From the NCBI GenBank assembly GCA_009739215.1, contig VSJF01000001.1:3038001-3102000 (forward strand): DNA of 64,000 nt, in the 5' to 3' direction. The translations under genes and the position numbers were made by a program. Below, one piece after another: positions 11,492 to 23,762 of the stretch (position 1 is its first letter; each line of letters starts with the position of its first letter). Origin of the DNA: Floccularia luteovirens. Taxonomy: Eukaryota > Basidiomycota > Agaricomycetes > Agaricales > Squamanitaceae. The notes beneath the pieces are model-generated. The model did not search any database and was not told the origin of the DNA. It worked only from the letters and a program-made list of their open reading frames with translations.

Positions 11492-13406
11492 CTAATCAAG
11501 TATTTTCTGAGACTTTCGATGTTCCTAGTTTCAAAAAACATTGAGTTATATCATTACTAGAATTGAGAAGAACATACTGGAATGTGCGTTGTTTCGTAAT
11601 CGACGTGAACAAATGCTCTTTCAACGTTAGGAAGAACTTCAATTTTATCTTGCAGTTGCTGGCTAACATCATGAGCCCGCCATAGCGGTGTGTTTGAATC
11701 CATCACGATGTCAATCTCGACGAAAAAGTCCTATACGAATGCGGTTAGTTCACACTCTGGTTATACGTTCACAAAGAATAATACTTACGGGTCCACTCTA
11801 TAAAGTCGTTTAATTAGTCTGATTTACGTCTATCTTTCAGATAAACTTACGTGATAAGCTCGTACAGTATCAATCTTTTCTATTTCTTCGCTGAAAGTCG
11901 CCGCTTTGTATATAAGAAGCTGAATAAAATTGTGGGGTGCAGATTTCCCAGCTAATAATTCGAATTGGCCATATATGGTTCGCGACCAAGCAATAATAAC
12001 TCCAAGGCCAATCTTTTTGTACATTTAGCTAAGTTCAAGTTCAACTTTCGAATATCAGTTCTGCTCACGATAATTGCTCCCATTGGATCGAGATCTGCGT
12101 AAAAAGGTCAATAGGATAGAGATGGGGCAATAAGCAAAACTCACACCAGCGAAGCTTACTTCCACCAGTCGACATAAGAAGGCCTACCATGAGATTAGAA
12201 TAAATAGGTTGACTAATATAGATAATCTATACCAAATCCATTTATCCACAAGTCATTGCGGTGATCTTCCCACAGAACTTGGACTTGACTCGATTTGCTC
12301 CGCAGCGAATAGCAGTAGATGAACAAAAGAAACTTCACACCTTATAAGAGTTGTTAGTTTTGTTGACTTCAATCCGCAGAAACTGACCTAAAGCGGCTCC
12401 AACGGCGATGATAGATGGCAAATGAAATGTTTGAAGACCATCTCCGTCCTTTGTGATGAGAGATCGGAGGGATTCTACAATTACTACTAAATTAACAGAT
12501 CCCATGCTATACGATAGGCAGATCGTCAGTGTATATTACTCTCAAAGAGATGCATACTGACAGGGAACCTAGAAGCCATCAACGTTACGCACAGTAGTTG
12601 TTAATAATGTGAACACACCATATACAACGTTGCCAATGGTCTCCAAACGAGCGCCACCTACAGGCCAGCGATTCGTGTCTAATTTGGATGACTTCCTATG
12701 CAACCAGAAGAGAAGAACATTGCTGCCAATATCAAATACCGAGTCTATCCCGGTGGCTAATAATGACAATGACAGTGCAGATATCGCAGCATACACTAGA
12801 AAGTAATGATTGATTTTTGCAGAGCATCGATGTATGTGGGATCATACTTTGCAGTATACATAGAGCAACATTGGCTATTAGACTAATCCATATTGCAATT
12901 TTGACCTGGTTATGCCCACATGTGGGTACAGATATAAAATCATTTAAAATGATACATACGGGTAAACGTGCGGCTTCTTCTTCAACCTTGGCTTCTTCTG
13001 TATGGTCTTCCATGGGTTTGAGTAGGGAAGCAATGAGCTTTTGAATGTGAATGTGATATGTTAGGAGACAAAGAAAAGAATGGGTTTCTTGGCACAGACA
13101 TTATTTTGCCTGGATTGGTATTTTGCAAGGCGCTTGCCACGCTTTCGCTTACGTAGCCCTGCGATCTCCTCCTCTGAAAGGACACCATCTCTGAATTGAA
13201 ATGGATCAACAGGAATTATGCTTGAAGATGCAGAGGCCTCGATATCGATATCATCGACCAAGTGAAAGGGTTGATTGGGTAGTACCACTGTGTCGGAGGG
13301 CTTTGTACAAGGTTAGAAAAGGGTAGAAAAAAAAGAAAAAAAAAGAGACCTTTTGGCTGTCCGAGCATTTAGACGTGGAGGTTGAAGATTGTTGGTCGTC
13401 GACCAT
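11492..13406 (-). CDS. Cation diffusion facilitator (CDF) metal transporter
   Basis: This membrane transporter is likely to export or sequester divalent metals such as Zn, Mn or Fe. The first exon (MVDDQQSSTSTSK, ATG at 13406) joins to a second that starts PSDTVVLPNQPF and carries a cytosolic, basic N-terminal region (RKRKRGKRLAKYQSRQNN). The transmembrane part contains the two CDF metal-site patterns: DSVFD in TM2 and DHRND (HxxxD) in TM5. RWPVGGARLETIGNVVYG is typical of the fungal CDF subgroup. The cytosolic C-terminal domain (DFFVEIDIVMD ... VLPNVERAFVHVDYETTH) is also present. The last exon is a short one, PEHRKSQKILD, ending at 11492; without that splice the frame would end a few codons later. 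At least eight small introns are present. Metal specificity cannot be read from the sequence. Confidence 0.9.
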
Positions 13407-14626
13407 AATGAGCTGGAGCAGAGCAGAGAGAGGATTAACGAATCTGAGAGAAAGAGAAGAGAATGTGGGAATACCCGAAAGAGTGGATCGAGTTGGCTAA
13501 ATCTGATAAAGTCAATCTGCACAGGGAGTGGTACCGTTGAACTGGTTTCCAAGTTCTTGGTTGGGAAAGCAATCCAGGATCCAAAGAATTGAAGCTCAAC
13601 CGGAACCACTTGTGTTAATGCGTCACTGGTAAAGGTTAGTAGATAGAGGGTATCTTTCAATCGAGGGGGTACAGCACTTCAGGTCATCGATTCATCGTCC
13701 TTTTTCTTCTCTCTCCTTCCTTTTCGCACTCCGAATCAAACTCAGTTTCACAGCCACTGGCTAAATCCACTCTTTTATCGCACTCCCATTTGTACTAGTT
13801 CAACGTTCATTGCTATAAAATACTATCACCTACTCAATACACACTCTTTAATTACAGTTTGCTACACAATACCACATTGTTCTTTTGTATTCTCAACTTT
13901 CCAATCTTATTGTACCTGTTATCGTTAAATTCAACCCCAAGTAACGTCATATTCCACGCCAAGCTTAGCCGTCATCCTGGTAATATATGGACCTAGGCGT
14001 GGCGCTTGCGCAATTCGGAAAAAAAATGACAATCACATTCGAAACTAATCTCCATGTCCTCCGGTAAACAACCCTCCCATATCGCCTCTCTTACTCCTAT
14101 TATTATTATCTTTACCGTTCTAATGTGCTTTTTCCCCTTCCGTCTTTGCATTCCTGCCAATTAACTGCCAAAATCAACAGAACTGCCGCTGTTTTCTGGT
14201 GCCTGCTTTCGTCATGCCTAGGAGCCCCCATTATACACCACATTGCTACCTTGTGGAACTCGAGTTCAAATTCATATGAATCAATTTCAAATGCTAGACG
14301 GAGGATGATGATGGAGGATGGGGAGGAGTTATGGGAGATGGAACACAGAGGACGAATTGCTTGAATAACTAACCAAAACGATTCCTACATGTTGTGAAAA
14401 TGCCTGACATATGTAAAAACTGGTCGATTTCAATGCTGGCTAACCAAACATTCAAAATGGCTGACATCTTGCTGGCCTGGCCCCCACACGGACTATAAAT
14501 TCCTCTTCTTTCGCAAGTTTGTTTCAATACCAATTCTTTCTCCTACTTCCATCTTCATTACTACTTCTAAATTCTCGCACTACTTTTTTTTCTTTAATTT
14601 ACAATACACGCCTATAATAATCAACT
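13407..14626. other. Divergent intergenic region between CDF and the secreted protein gene
   Basis: About 1.2 kb with no convincing gene. It contains pyrimidine-rich stretches near 13690-13760 and 14040-14140 that look like promoter or 5' leader sequence. A 79-codon frame at 14125-14364 has no support. Confidence 0.45.
14494..14500 (+). promoter_or_regulatory. TATA box of the secreted protein gene
   Basis: TATAAAT lies 127-133 bases before the ATG at 14627. A CT-rich leader follows between it and the start, as is common for well-expressed fungal genes. Confidence 0.5.
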
Positions 14627-15652
14627 ATGAAGATCACTCCTAGCTCCTCCTTGTTTATTGCCACCTTGGCGATATCTTCGTCGTCACCTAGCTTGGCAGC
14701 ACCTGCAAGCGATGCTTCTCAAGGTGATGGTGGAATGACTAGCTCCCCTAGCAATGGTGCAATTCCAGCTTTACAGGCCAAAGTGGATGCTGCTGATGCC
14801 AGTGGATCAGCTGTGCAAGGTATGGTTCACTTTGATTTGCAATATATGCTCGCTGACACAAATTCTACAGGTTTATTAGGCAATGTCTGCCAACTTTTAA
14901 CTTCCGCGGGCCTGGAAGGATTGGTAGATGGCACACTATGTACCTCCAGTAGCTCCTCAGATCAGCCAACTGCAGAGTTGTTTAAAAGCAATCATTTATC
15001 TGCTATCCAGCCTGCTACCTCGCAAGGATCCAACGATGTTGCAACTGGTTCTGTGGAAGCTATAGGTGACAATATCTTCGTAGCCCCGCAAGGTAAAAGG
15101 CAGGAGCCACTGGATGAATCTTTGCCTATGTCTGGAAGCTCAGTCTCTTCCTCGATGCCGCATGATAATACTTCGTCAGCCGCTCCCACCCCTTCTCAAG
15201 TAATGTCTGCCCGAACAGATGAAGAGCCGAACAGCTTGACCTCTTCTGCGACATCCTCACAAACATCATCCACTGCGATGCCCACAGAGAGCCCTAAGAT
15301 TTCTGCACCGCCGCCAAACACTCCCGCCATGCCAGAAAAGCTTCCTGCTTCTCCTCGAGGACTTCCTGCTCCTGCTGTCTCAGATAAACTTCCTATACCT
15401 GCAGGTCTAGATCCTACTGCCTTAATTCCCGTCAACCCTGCCTTAATACCTGCCGGCCCACCTTCGCTTCCCATTGATCCAGGTGCACTCCCTATCCCAC
15501 TCCAGGGTCTACCAGCATCACCCGCCACTGCACCTAGTGGCCAAGGTGCTGCTCCTGGCACACCAGCTGGTCTCCCCGCCCTGCCAGTTTCTGGTGTACC
15601 CGTTCTTTCCGGTGCACAGGGTGTTATTTCCAGCGTCAAACCTCCTGTCTAG
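14627..15652 (+). CDS. Secreted Ser/Pro-rich protein of unknown function
   Basis: A single exon encodes 341 residues. The N-terminus (MKITPSSSLFIATLAI, then SLAAPASDA) is a signal peptide, with likely cleavage near Ala 25. A short middle section (about residues 60-110) has two Cys in the pattern GNVCQLLTSAG ... DGTLCTSS and could be a small folded unit. The rest is low complexity: Ser/Thr-rich to about residue 230, then Pro/Ala/Gly/Leu-rich with loose LPAP / LPIP / LPAS repeats to the end. There is no transmembrane segment, GPI signal or enzyme motif. This layout suits an O-glycosylated wall or extracellular protein. Function is unknown. Confidence 0.8.
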   Translation: MKITPSSSLFIATLAISSSSPSLAAPASDASQGDGGMTSSPSNGAIPALQAKVDAADASGSAVQGMVHFDLQYMLADTNSTGLLGNVCQLLTSAGLEGLVDGTLCTSSSSSDQPTAELFKSNHLSAIQPATSQGSNDVATGSVEAIGDNIFVAPQGKRQEPLDESLPMSGSSVSSSMPHDNTSSAAPTPSQVMSARTDEEPNSLTSSATSSQTSSTAMPTESPKISAPPPNTPAMPEKLPASPRGLPAPAVSDKLPIPAGLDPTALIPVNPALIPAGPPSLPIDPGALPIPLQGLPASPATAPSGQGAAPGTPAGLPALPVSGVPVLSGAQGVISSVKPPV

Positions 15653-15975
15653 ATGCATCGCGTTGTTGGTGCATACACTTATTATCTGCCAGCCCACTTA
15701 AGATACCTTCTACTATTACATAGAACATACTATACATGCCATTATCAATCTATATCCTTGTGAATAATCACTACTTTTTATGGACCCTTAACATCAAAAA
15801 GTATTCGAAAAATGTCGACGGACCATTTACTTATTATTAGAAAGCCAAAACAATTTTCACATGGCGACAGCGCTGTTGATCCTCACCTAGTCACTCTAAG
15901 TATTAACTTATGTTCAAGCGCTGGACGCTGACACTATTACATTGAACTCCTCGTCACTCGCCACTCCCAATAACC

Positions 15976-18088
15976 ATGCCACGTCCCCTTCCACTTAATC
16001 TGTCTTCTTCACGTTCAGATGTGTTCTATGATCAAGCTCTCACCCCTCGTACTCCCCACACAGCACGAATAGAGCAGGGCCTACGACGGGCCTCAGAGGG
16101 AGAACTAGATCGGGCGCATGATCTAGAAGACGACCATGACAACTACCAGACCACAGACCAACAGCAGGCTGCGCCTCTGTTACAGGGTTCGTCACGAAAC
16201 AAAGTTCATGCTGGCTCCTCAAACAGAGATGCTTCTAAGCGCTCCGACTCTTCCAGAACAGCAATCCTTATTTCAAGACTTTCCTTGTCTTGCGGGATCC
16301 TGTTAGCCCTAATTTTGTCGGTCACTATCTATCTTTCGATCGAGCGACCAGATACATTGCGAAACGCTCTGGGAGTACACCCGCCAACTTCGGAGACACC
16401 CAACACTCCGGCTGTGAAAACACCAACCGCTCCAACACTAACTGGTGGACCATCTTACCTTATATCCTATGAAAACTATACCAAATTCCCACTTAGTCCC
16501 GATGAGTATCTCATGGAGTGTTCAAAATTACACAAAGGATACATGTCACATGGGGATTACTGGGACCCACCAGCTCCTGATATGTACAACGGAATCCTAG
16601 ATGTTCCTTATCAAGATTTTGGAAGTGAGCAAGATAACGACCTCCCAGAAGGCGGACGTACATCTGTGTGCAGCAGTACTATCACCTATATGTTGGATGG
16701 AAGTGTTGGCCTAACAGCAAACCTTGCATTAATGGCACAGGCAGCAGCTTTGGCAAGAGAGGTAAATCTGAACATTTGAATATCCCGCTTGCATTTTCCT
16801 GAAAGGGTATCACAGCGAAACAGGACCTTTCTCGTTGATGACACTTATTGGGACAGGGGAAAGTAGGTCTTTAATTATGATGCCTTTTTTATGAACCTAA
16901 CTTTTGTGAACAAGATGGACAGATCATTTCCAAGATGTCCGTGATCGACAACCTGGTCCAGAACCCCAATGTCGAGCACCACCAGCCGAAGGTGAGCATC
17001 TTGGCATGGTTTGGTTGTTCCTTCCCAATGAATGTTCCACTAGAATTGGTCGCATGTCCCCGTCTCGCAAGGTATATTCACCAAGTCCCCTACTTATATT
17101 ATCGCTAATCATTAATCAGGCATTGGGTATGTAGGATCTAACCTACTTTCAAGTGATTTCCCTTCATGTAATGCAATATGATAGGTCATAACCGCTCGTA
17201 CTGCGAAGTTTCATTTCGGACACGATTTTTCTGATCACTACGAAGATCCGTACGTACAATCCTACTCATTCTAGATGCACTAGTAACATTGTTATTCTTT
17301 TTCTAGTTATATGCATCAATTAAACCGTCTTAAACCTATATATAACGCTGCACTGGAATCATTTACTTCAACAATCCGGCCTAACCCACATAATGCACAA
17401 TTAATCCGTTTAGCTCGTCAGGAACTCATGAAAATCACGGGTGACAATGCATCATATATCTCAGTTCACATTCGTAGGGGAGACCGCAAACCTTCTTCCT
17501 GGGAATTTCATGGCAACCCAGTGCCTTTGTCTGATTTCTCCAACGCGGTGTCTGACACCTGGATTCGTATCAGTGGCAATGAGAGCACTGCAGATACGCC
17601 ACTCGCCTATATCGCTTCTGATTCCCCAACAGCTCCTGCAGAATTCTCCGACTTGTACGATGGCCCCTACGTTCTCTCTTTCACAGAGCGAAAACCCCGA
17701 TCTGCGGAAAATCGCGAGTCCGGGGGAGTATCATCAGAAGGATTTTAATGACCTTACTCAAGACGCGAGAATTGATGCTACAAGAGGTATGATCGTAGAT
17801 TTTGCCGTTGTTGGCGGATTTTGGACCTGGGGATCAGACCCAGCGCCGGAAGCTGTAATTTGCACTATAACGTATACAAATTCATTTATCCGTTGGCCCT
17901 ACTTATTCTTATCAAACGGTTTCATTAGGTCTAGTATATGTCGGCTGGCTGCAGTAGGGTTACACTGGGATCGTGCATTTGGCGATATAGGTCAGAATGG
18001 ATATATTGATGAACAAGGAAAACGGTGGGTAGAGATAGATCAAAAGGGAGCTATCATGCCTGCCTGGCAAGCGTTTGAATTGTTCTAA
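15976..18088 (+). CDS. GDP-fucose protein O-fucosyltransferase-like type II membrane protein
   Basis: The N-terminal cytosolic part (about 100 residues, Ser/Arg-rich) precedes one transmembrane segment (LSCGILLALILSVTIYLSI), so the enzyme is probably held in the Golgi or ER with its catalytic part in the lumen. The luminal domain includes RTFLVDDTYWDRGKW, HWVITARTAKFHFGHDF and SVHIRRGDRK; HIRRGD is the sugar-nucleotide-binding motif of O-fucosyltransferase-like families. Six or more short introns lie between 16760 and 17310. One base too many in the C run at 17664-17667 shifts the frame between LYDGP and SLSQSENPDLRK. After removal of that base the conserved frame continues through NDLTQDARIDATRGMIVDF to AWQAFELF at 18088. 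Acceptor and product are unknown. Confidence 0.82.
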
Positions 18089-18961
18089 ACTTACTACCCC
18101 CGACGACTATCGCCTCCAATTTGAATACTACTTAGGTTAATACGAATATACCAAATGGAATACAGCTTCTCTTCAATTACCCCCGGAATGTCAATTTCAA
18201 TATTAGTCCTTGACCCGAGTACGAAAAAGCGGAAATACGCCGCTTGAAATTCATTGACAAAAAAAAAAAGCAGAGTCACCTGTCCATAATTTCTGTGGCG
18301 TAAGGCAAACGCCAGGTATTACAATAACGTCGACAGCATGGCCTTTTTTTTTTCAAGAATCCCCTCCTTTAGCCGAAGTATGATGCGAATTGGCCTTAGT
18401 TGTATGTAATCGTTGTTCCGGCCCAGATCCAGACTTTATGATAATAGATTTACATTCATAGGTTGTCTACCAGCATGTGGTGTAGTGTTTTGCAGTATCA
18501 ATGCGCAGCAACCAGCTCTCTAAAGAACCATGCAATATTGAATGTATCTCACCTGATCCTCATTTCAAAGATAGTGTAAGTACTATCGGATTTCCGGACC
18601 ACATTTCCTGTGTTTAATCTACCCACACCCATATTTCAAGACATTGGTATTACGCATTGTTCCTATCGTTGACTTTTATCTCTGGTATGTACTTAAATAC
18701 AGACCAGACCAAGGACACATGACACCAATAAACCAATTACACGCTGTCAGTGTCACTGTCAGTTGATTCTTTCGAAAGCTCGAGAAGAGTTTACATATGT
18801 ATTAGCACCCGCAAAAACTAACTCCGGCTAATGTTTTATTTATACATGTACAATTTATAAGTCACATTCTCATCGGTGCAAAGGTCCAAGGTAGCGTATG
18901 TTGGCATTGGGGGAAGTGAAGTCGTGATTCGTAATGCTGTAGAGCCATACCAAATTCACTT
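18089..18961. other. Convergent intergenic region, no gene seen
   Basis: The 3' ends of the O-fucosyltransferase-like gene and the MFS gene face each other here. It holds an A tract near 18260 and a T tract near 18345, which may serve polyadenylation or form a weak hairpin. No gene is visible. Confidence 0.4.
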
Positions 18962-21478
18962 CTAATACGCAAATCTGAAATCCATCCGTTGGTTTCCTTC
19001 ATCTTTGGTATTCTCCACATAATCCTGTCTCTCCTAATATAATGTTCTCTCAGCATACACATAGGTATAAATAGCTGAGAAGACATGCCTTTTGTGTCCA
19101 AGAGGTCCATATCTTCTCTCTTCTGGCGTTTAATGTTTTGTAGAAGAAGTATGTAAGGATATATAGCGTAATGTTCATACAGTTAATTGCAATTAGTTGA
19201 CGGTTTCCTCGTTTATCTTGGGATGAATGTTAGATAAAAAGGATATAGGATCATTGCAAGGTGGAAAGCTCACAGAGTGGCTACGAGAGGGTGAGGTTTA
19301 CAAGTCAGTTCTAAAGGTCAAAGAATGAACTTGTAAACACAAACTTTATCGTCTGATCGGTAGATATTTGCCTGGAATGTTGTTCAACTGTTGTTCCTGA
19401 GAGTGGATGGAGGACGTACATAGATAATAGCCCCTGCTTGAACGAACATGTTGTAGACGCTGTATCGAAGCGAAATTTAAGATACTATTCGGATGATGCT
19501 TCTGGGTATATTACCTAGCCGAGATTGTCCTATAATATCATCTACAATTTAAAAAACTGTTCCTTGCAACAGTTGAAATTAAAAAAACCCACCTAGTGCG
19601 CACACTGTACGAATTCCTAGAAGCCCAAGCAACTTGTATAGGATGAACATAAGGGAATCCAGTCACCAAAGTGACGACCGCAAAATAAACCCAATCCGAC
19701 TGTATGCGAAGTAAAAGTATACAAAGCAATTAGAAGGGGTAGAGCCCAAATTTGCAAGATAATCGTTGCAGCTACTCGGCTGTTGACAATCTCACTAAAG
19801 AATGCTGTAAATAGCAGCATCAACATCCCGATCACTGTTGAGGGGATGGTAAGAAGGTTAGTTTCCGTGGTGTTGAAGCCCAAATTTCTCAATGACAGTG
19901 TCAAATATGTTTGTGGAGGTCCAACGGGTACTGGTTGGGGAGTCAGTGTTCATTCATTTTACCTGAGTTTTGCACTTACTCATATGTACGATACCCAGCG
20001 CATACAAGGGCCATAGTCTCCAGTCCCTCAATGCCTCGAGAATCTTCCAGATTGAGAGACCCTCACGATTATGCATGTCTGACTTTGAAGGATCATCTCG
20101 TAAGACCCTATTTATTAATGTTATATGACTAAGGATGCTATTAGAGATTACGCCAAAAAAACGTACCTATTAACCATGATAACTTCCTCTCTAAAAGAGA
20201 TGGTGTTATGACGTAGAGAGTGACATCACAGATTATAAACATACCTCTCAGTGAACCAGCCTTTTGGCCTGAACCATGCTTTCGTCTGAGTGGGTCCCGG
20301 AGGCATGAGGAAGAACGAGGAAAACCCAACCGCAAATGTCAAGAGACCTTCTATCAAAAAAAGGTATCTCCATCCCTCTTTCCCTGCGGCTCCGCGAAGG
20401 CGAAGAATTCCTGTTGCAAGGAAGGCGGCAACAATATCTGCGGTGTAGTTTGATACCCAGAAGAATGCCAACCTGATGGGAACTTGAAAGAATTTAGAAG
20501 TGATGAGAGTGACAAACACTGAGAGGTATCTCACGTTCCGTCTTTGTATAATAATAGGAGAGGTATAATACAATGTCGGGAATAAAACCTCCTTGCATGA
20601 AACCTAGCAAAAATCTATGTACAATGTTGTTAGGCCTCGTCAAGCAAGAGTCATGCAAGTCCATGTACCTGCAAGCTAGAAAGCTTTTCCTTCCAGTTAG
20701 CCAAAACTGGCAAAACGATACGGTGCTCCAAATAACCATCTATTTTAAGAACCGTCAGCTGGCAATTCAATTTCGCAAGAATTGTGAATATCCAGGGGCA
20801 CATACCTGGCATGGAATCCAAACGTCTGGCCCTACTCGCTTGGAAATTAGTTGTGAGGGGAGCTCTGTTTGGCCCGATAAGAAATGTGAAAAGATATTAA
20901 AGATAACCACTGACCTGCAATCAAGAAAGAAAGCCGAAAGAGGGTATTTCCCAAGTTGAAGTCATTCGTCGTCAAATTAATGTCATCAAGGAAATTGTCA
21001 GAGTTGGCCTGAGATATATTGCTTCTATCCAAATCCAGAGAAAAGAACATGATGCATGCCCAGATAGTGATCCGCCAATCAATCTTACGGACAATTTTCT
21101 AAACCGGTCATGACACATCAGCAATGGAGCAAGGGATAATACTAGATATATAAAATGACCTTTTCTTCTCTCCATGTCCAACGAGCAAGAGGGTCGAATC
21201 GATGGGCATTTTCATACTGTGGGGGAGGCTGATATGCTTTCCCGGTGATTGGATCGTCAAATACTGAGGGTTTGTGTTGCAGTTGCATCTAGATTGAGCT
21301 TTGGTCTAGTCCACCAAGCAATAAAACCAGTTCCAGGATTTGGACGATAAGGAGCACCCAGTGGAGGTATCTTTTCATCTATAGACTTAGCTACTTTTTC
21401 ATCTGAGAGGTCGTCGTTTGAATAAGATGGAGTATCAGGATCTGGGACCTGGATTGTAGTTGCAAGGCGGGTCGTCAT
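18962..21478 (-). CDS. MFS transporter, anion:cation symporter family (Dal5/Tna1-like)
   Basis: Roughly 530 residues in about a dozen exons encode a 12-helix permease of the allantoate / nicotinate / pantothenate / biotin uptake group. The N-terminal cytosolic part begins [32 protein letters not shown] in TM1, [25 protein letters not shown] in TM4 and [19 protein letters not shown] after TM6 are family marks. The C-terminus ends [13 protein letters not shown] at 18962, the typical ending of fungal members. This shows that short reading frames at 18862-19110 are exons of this gene. The last intron (19034-19088) needs a GC donor to stay in frame. A TATA element lies at 21635-21642. Substrate cannot be told from sequence. 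Confidence 0.9.
19034..19088 (-). other. GC-AG intron in the MFS gene
   Basis: The exon ends TCTTGGACACAAAAG and the intron begins GCATGT and ends ATTAG, 55 bases. Only this donor joins TQK to the conserved [13 protein letters not shown] tail in frame. GT donors nearby give the wrong phase. Confidence 0.6.
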
Positions 21479-21634
21479 GACTCACAAAGAGAGGGTGATA
21501 AAATGGAAAACATGTTTATATCAAGAAGCGATAAGGAAGTTAAATTTGTGAGGAGAACATTGCGTTTTGTCTGCTGGCAATTGCGCGATTCGTGCTATCA
21601 CCACCTATATTCCCATAACCGGTCGTTTCCTTGC

Positions 21635-21642
21635 CTTATATA
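21635..21642 (-). promoter_or_regulatory. TATA box of the MFS transporter gene
   Basis: On the minus strand it reads TATATAAG, about 160 bases before the start at 21478. Spacing fits a fungal TATA promoter with a leader of around 100 bases. Confidence 0.45.
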
Positions 21643-21729
21643 GGTCCTGTGACACCAAGCCGATGACAATTTAGTATTACCTAAGTACTACAAGCCGTTT
21701 TCTATACTTTCTTCAGTGCTTTCTTCACC

Positions 21730-23691
21730 TTACCGCCGTGGTCCACCACGTCCTCGTCCCCTAAGCGCTCGTTGCGCCGTTCCTGGTGGTGCTTTCGGCC
21801 CGGGATTTTGCTGATTGAAAGCTTAATTAGACACAATACATGACAAATTCAAAAGAATCATACCGCTTCACTCTGGGGATTGCGGATTGTCTCATCCACA
21901 CTGAGTATCAAGGAGGCAGCCTCTGCAGCACTGCTGATAGCGTTCACCTTCACAAGACTTGGTTCCCAGACAAACGCCTCCATGTTGTCTCGTACACCAG
22001 AAACGCCATCAACATCAACACCATACCATTTCTCGCCATTAGCATGCTTCATGCGGAGCTTGTTCAAAATATCAGTAGAGTCTAATCCGGCATTATCACA
22101 GATCTGCCGAGGAATTATTTCTAGCGCCTTGGCAAACGCAGCCATGATAAGCTGCTGCTTTCCTGGAATAGTTAGCGCATGCTGCCGGATATACGCTGAC
22201 AACTCCATCTAAAGTTGATGCAACGAATGGGTCCCATGAAAAATATACAATAAGAATGGATCTACCTCGATTGCACCACCGCCAGCCACAACTTCGCCAT
22301 TTTTCACCGCTCGTTTCACGACCATGATGGCATCGTGGAGACTTCGCTCCACTTCTTCGATAAACTGCTCAGCCCCTCCTCTGAGAATCATAGTACATGT
22401 CTTTGCTTTGGAGCATTTTTTAAAGATGTTGTAGCGTTCGCCACCGATTTGGATCTCTTCAAAGATTCCGCAAGTACCCAGGTGCTCCCGTTTAATGTCT
22501 GAGCAGGTAGACTGAATAGACCCGCCTACTGCCTGGACAACTCTCCTGAGATCTGCAGCACCAACCCTGCCAGCACAGAATATATCGCGATCGGCGAACC
22601 ATTGAGTTGCCAAGTCACCAATGGGAAGCTTGCTAAGTACAACTTTGGCACCTGTCTTTTCTATAGCCTCAAGTTTGCGATATATGATCTCCCATTCCGC
22701 ATCGACGATTGCCTGATAATCTGAAACAGCATCCACGCGGACTTCAGCGTTGTCCTTTTCAGCTTTTAGCTCTAGTTCGACGTTCAGAGAAAGGATCAGT
22801 GGGTCGTTGTAAAACTTTGGTTGTTGTTCCGCGCCAGCATATGTAAACGTTTTTTTGAACGCGACTCCCTCGATTAACATCGAATCTTGCATTCCACCAC
22901 CAGCAATCTTTTTCACCCCAATAAGGGATTCATCAAGATCGTCTTGATCCAAACACTGAATGGCATCAACGACCATTTTCGAGAAAAATGGTTTCTCAGA
23001 GTGGATCAGTTTTGATGACATTGAAGTCGAAGCACATTTCAGGAGAAGAGACCGGAATGCTCTATTGAATTAAACAACAGGTCAAGTTATGTTGTAGTAT
23101 AGAGATGGGGTAGAAATAGACGCACTCTGGATCCGATTTATCCATCGTTATTTGGAGCTCTTTTATTCTCTGAATTGCCTGCAGCAATGCTATGTAAAGA
23201 GACTTTCTGACGGAGAACAGAGACGTACCATATTAGATGCTTTTTGAAAACCTTTCATTATAATGTGTGGGCTGACACCCTCTTCAATGAATCCTCGGAC
23301 TTCCTTCAGCAGTTGTGCAGCCAATAGAACAACGCTCGTTGTCCCATCTCCCACTTCTGCGTCTTGCGCCCGAGCAATGTCGACCAGAGTCCGCGCAGGC
23401 AGGGATGAACGATATCCAATAATTTTAGAATTGTCGCACCATCGTTTGTGATCTGGGCTTCTCCACGATCAGAAACAATTAGCTTGTCCATTCCTCTAGG
23501 TCCCGAGAGTGGTCGCGAGAGTTGCTGCGATTGCGAGACATGCCGATATGTTTGATAGCAGTTGGGGATTGCCTTGAGATGTGTCTGTGCCCTCCCTCAA
23601 GGAGGACCACAGTTGGTTGCTAAGCAAAGATGATGAACAGGATGTTTAGGAAATGGAAAATTCGACTGACCATGGGTAGACTACGTTGCAT
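21730..23691 (-). CDS. cct7: T-complex protein 1 subunit eta (CCT7), with frame breaks in the N-terminal part
   Basis: This is a subunit of the cytosolic chaperonin CCT/TRiC, which folds actin and tubulin. The start is MQRSLPM (ATG 23691), joined across an intron to QPTVVLL. Conserved blocks include [27 protein letters not shown] split as [13 protein letters not shown] and [26 protein letters not shown] (ATPase), [73 protein letters not shown] and [14 protein letters not shown]. The tail [10 protein letters not shown] fits CCT7. Four single extra bases break the N-terminal frame: near 23590-23602, 23501-23505, 23402-23404 and 23398-23399. The rest is intact. CCT7 is an essential gene in yeast, so assembly error is the likeliest cause. 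It is divergent from RAD5. Confidence 0.93.
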
Positions 23692-23762
23692 TATTGGATG
23701 TGTAGCTAGATAAAAGATAAAAGAATTTCTCTGTCTATCAATTATTGACCCTTGTTTGCGTA

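Noticed and set aside
14125..14364. 79-codon plus-strand gene before the secreted protein
   Set aside because: Begins in pyrimidine-rich promoter sequence, and no domain or splice pattern is present.
15196..15639. 147-codon minus-strand Gly/Ala-rich gene
   Set aside because: Reverse complement of the Pro-rich region of the secreted protein; the plus frame has the signal peptide and TATA box.
18862..19110. Separate 82-codon minus-strand gene
   Set aside because: The interval holds the last exons of the MFS transporter, which ends DFRFAY at 18962 in another frame.
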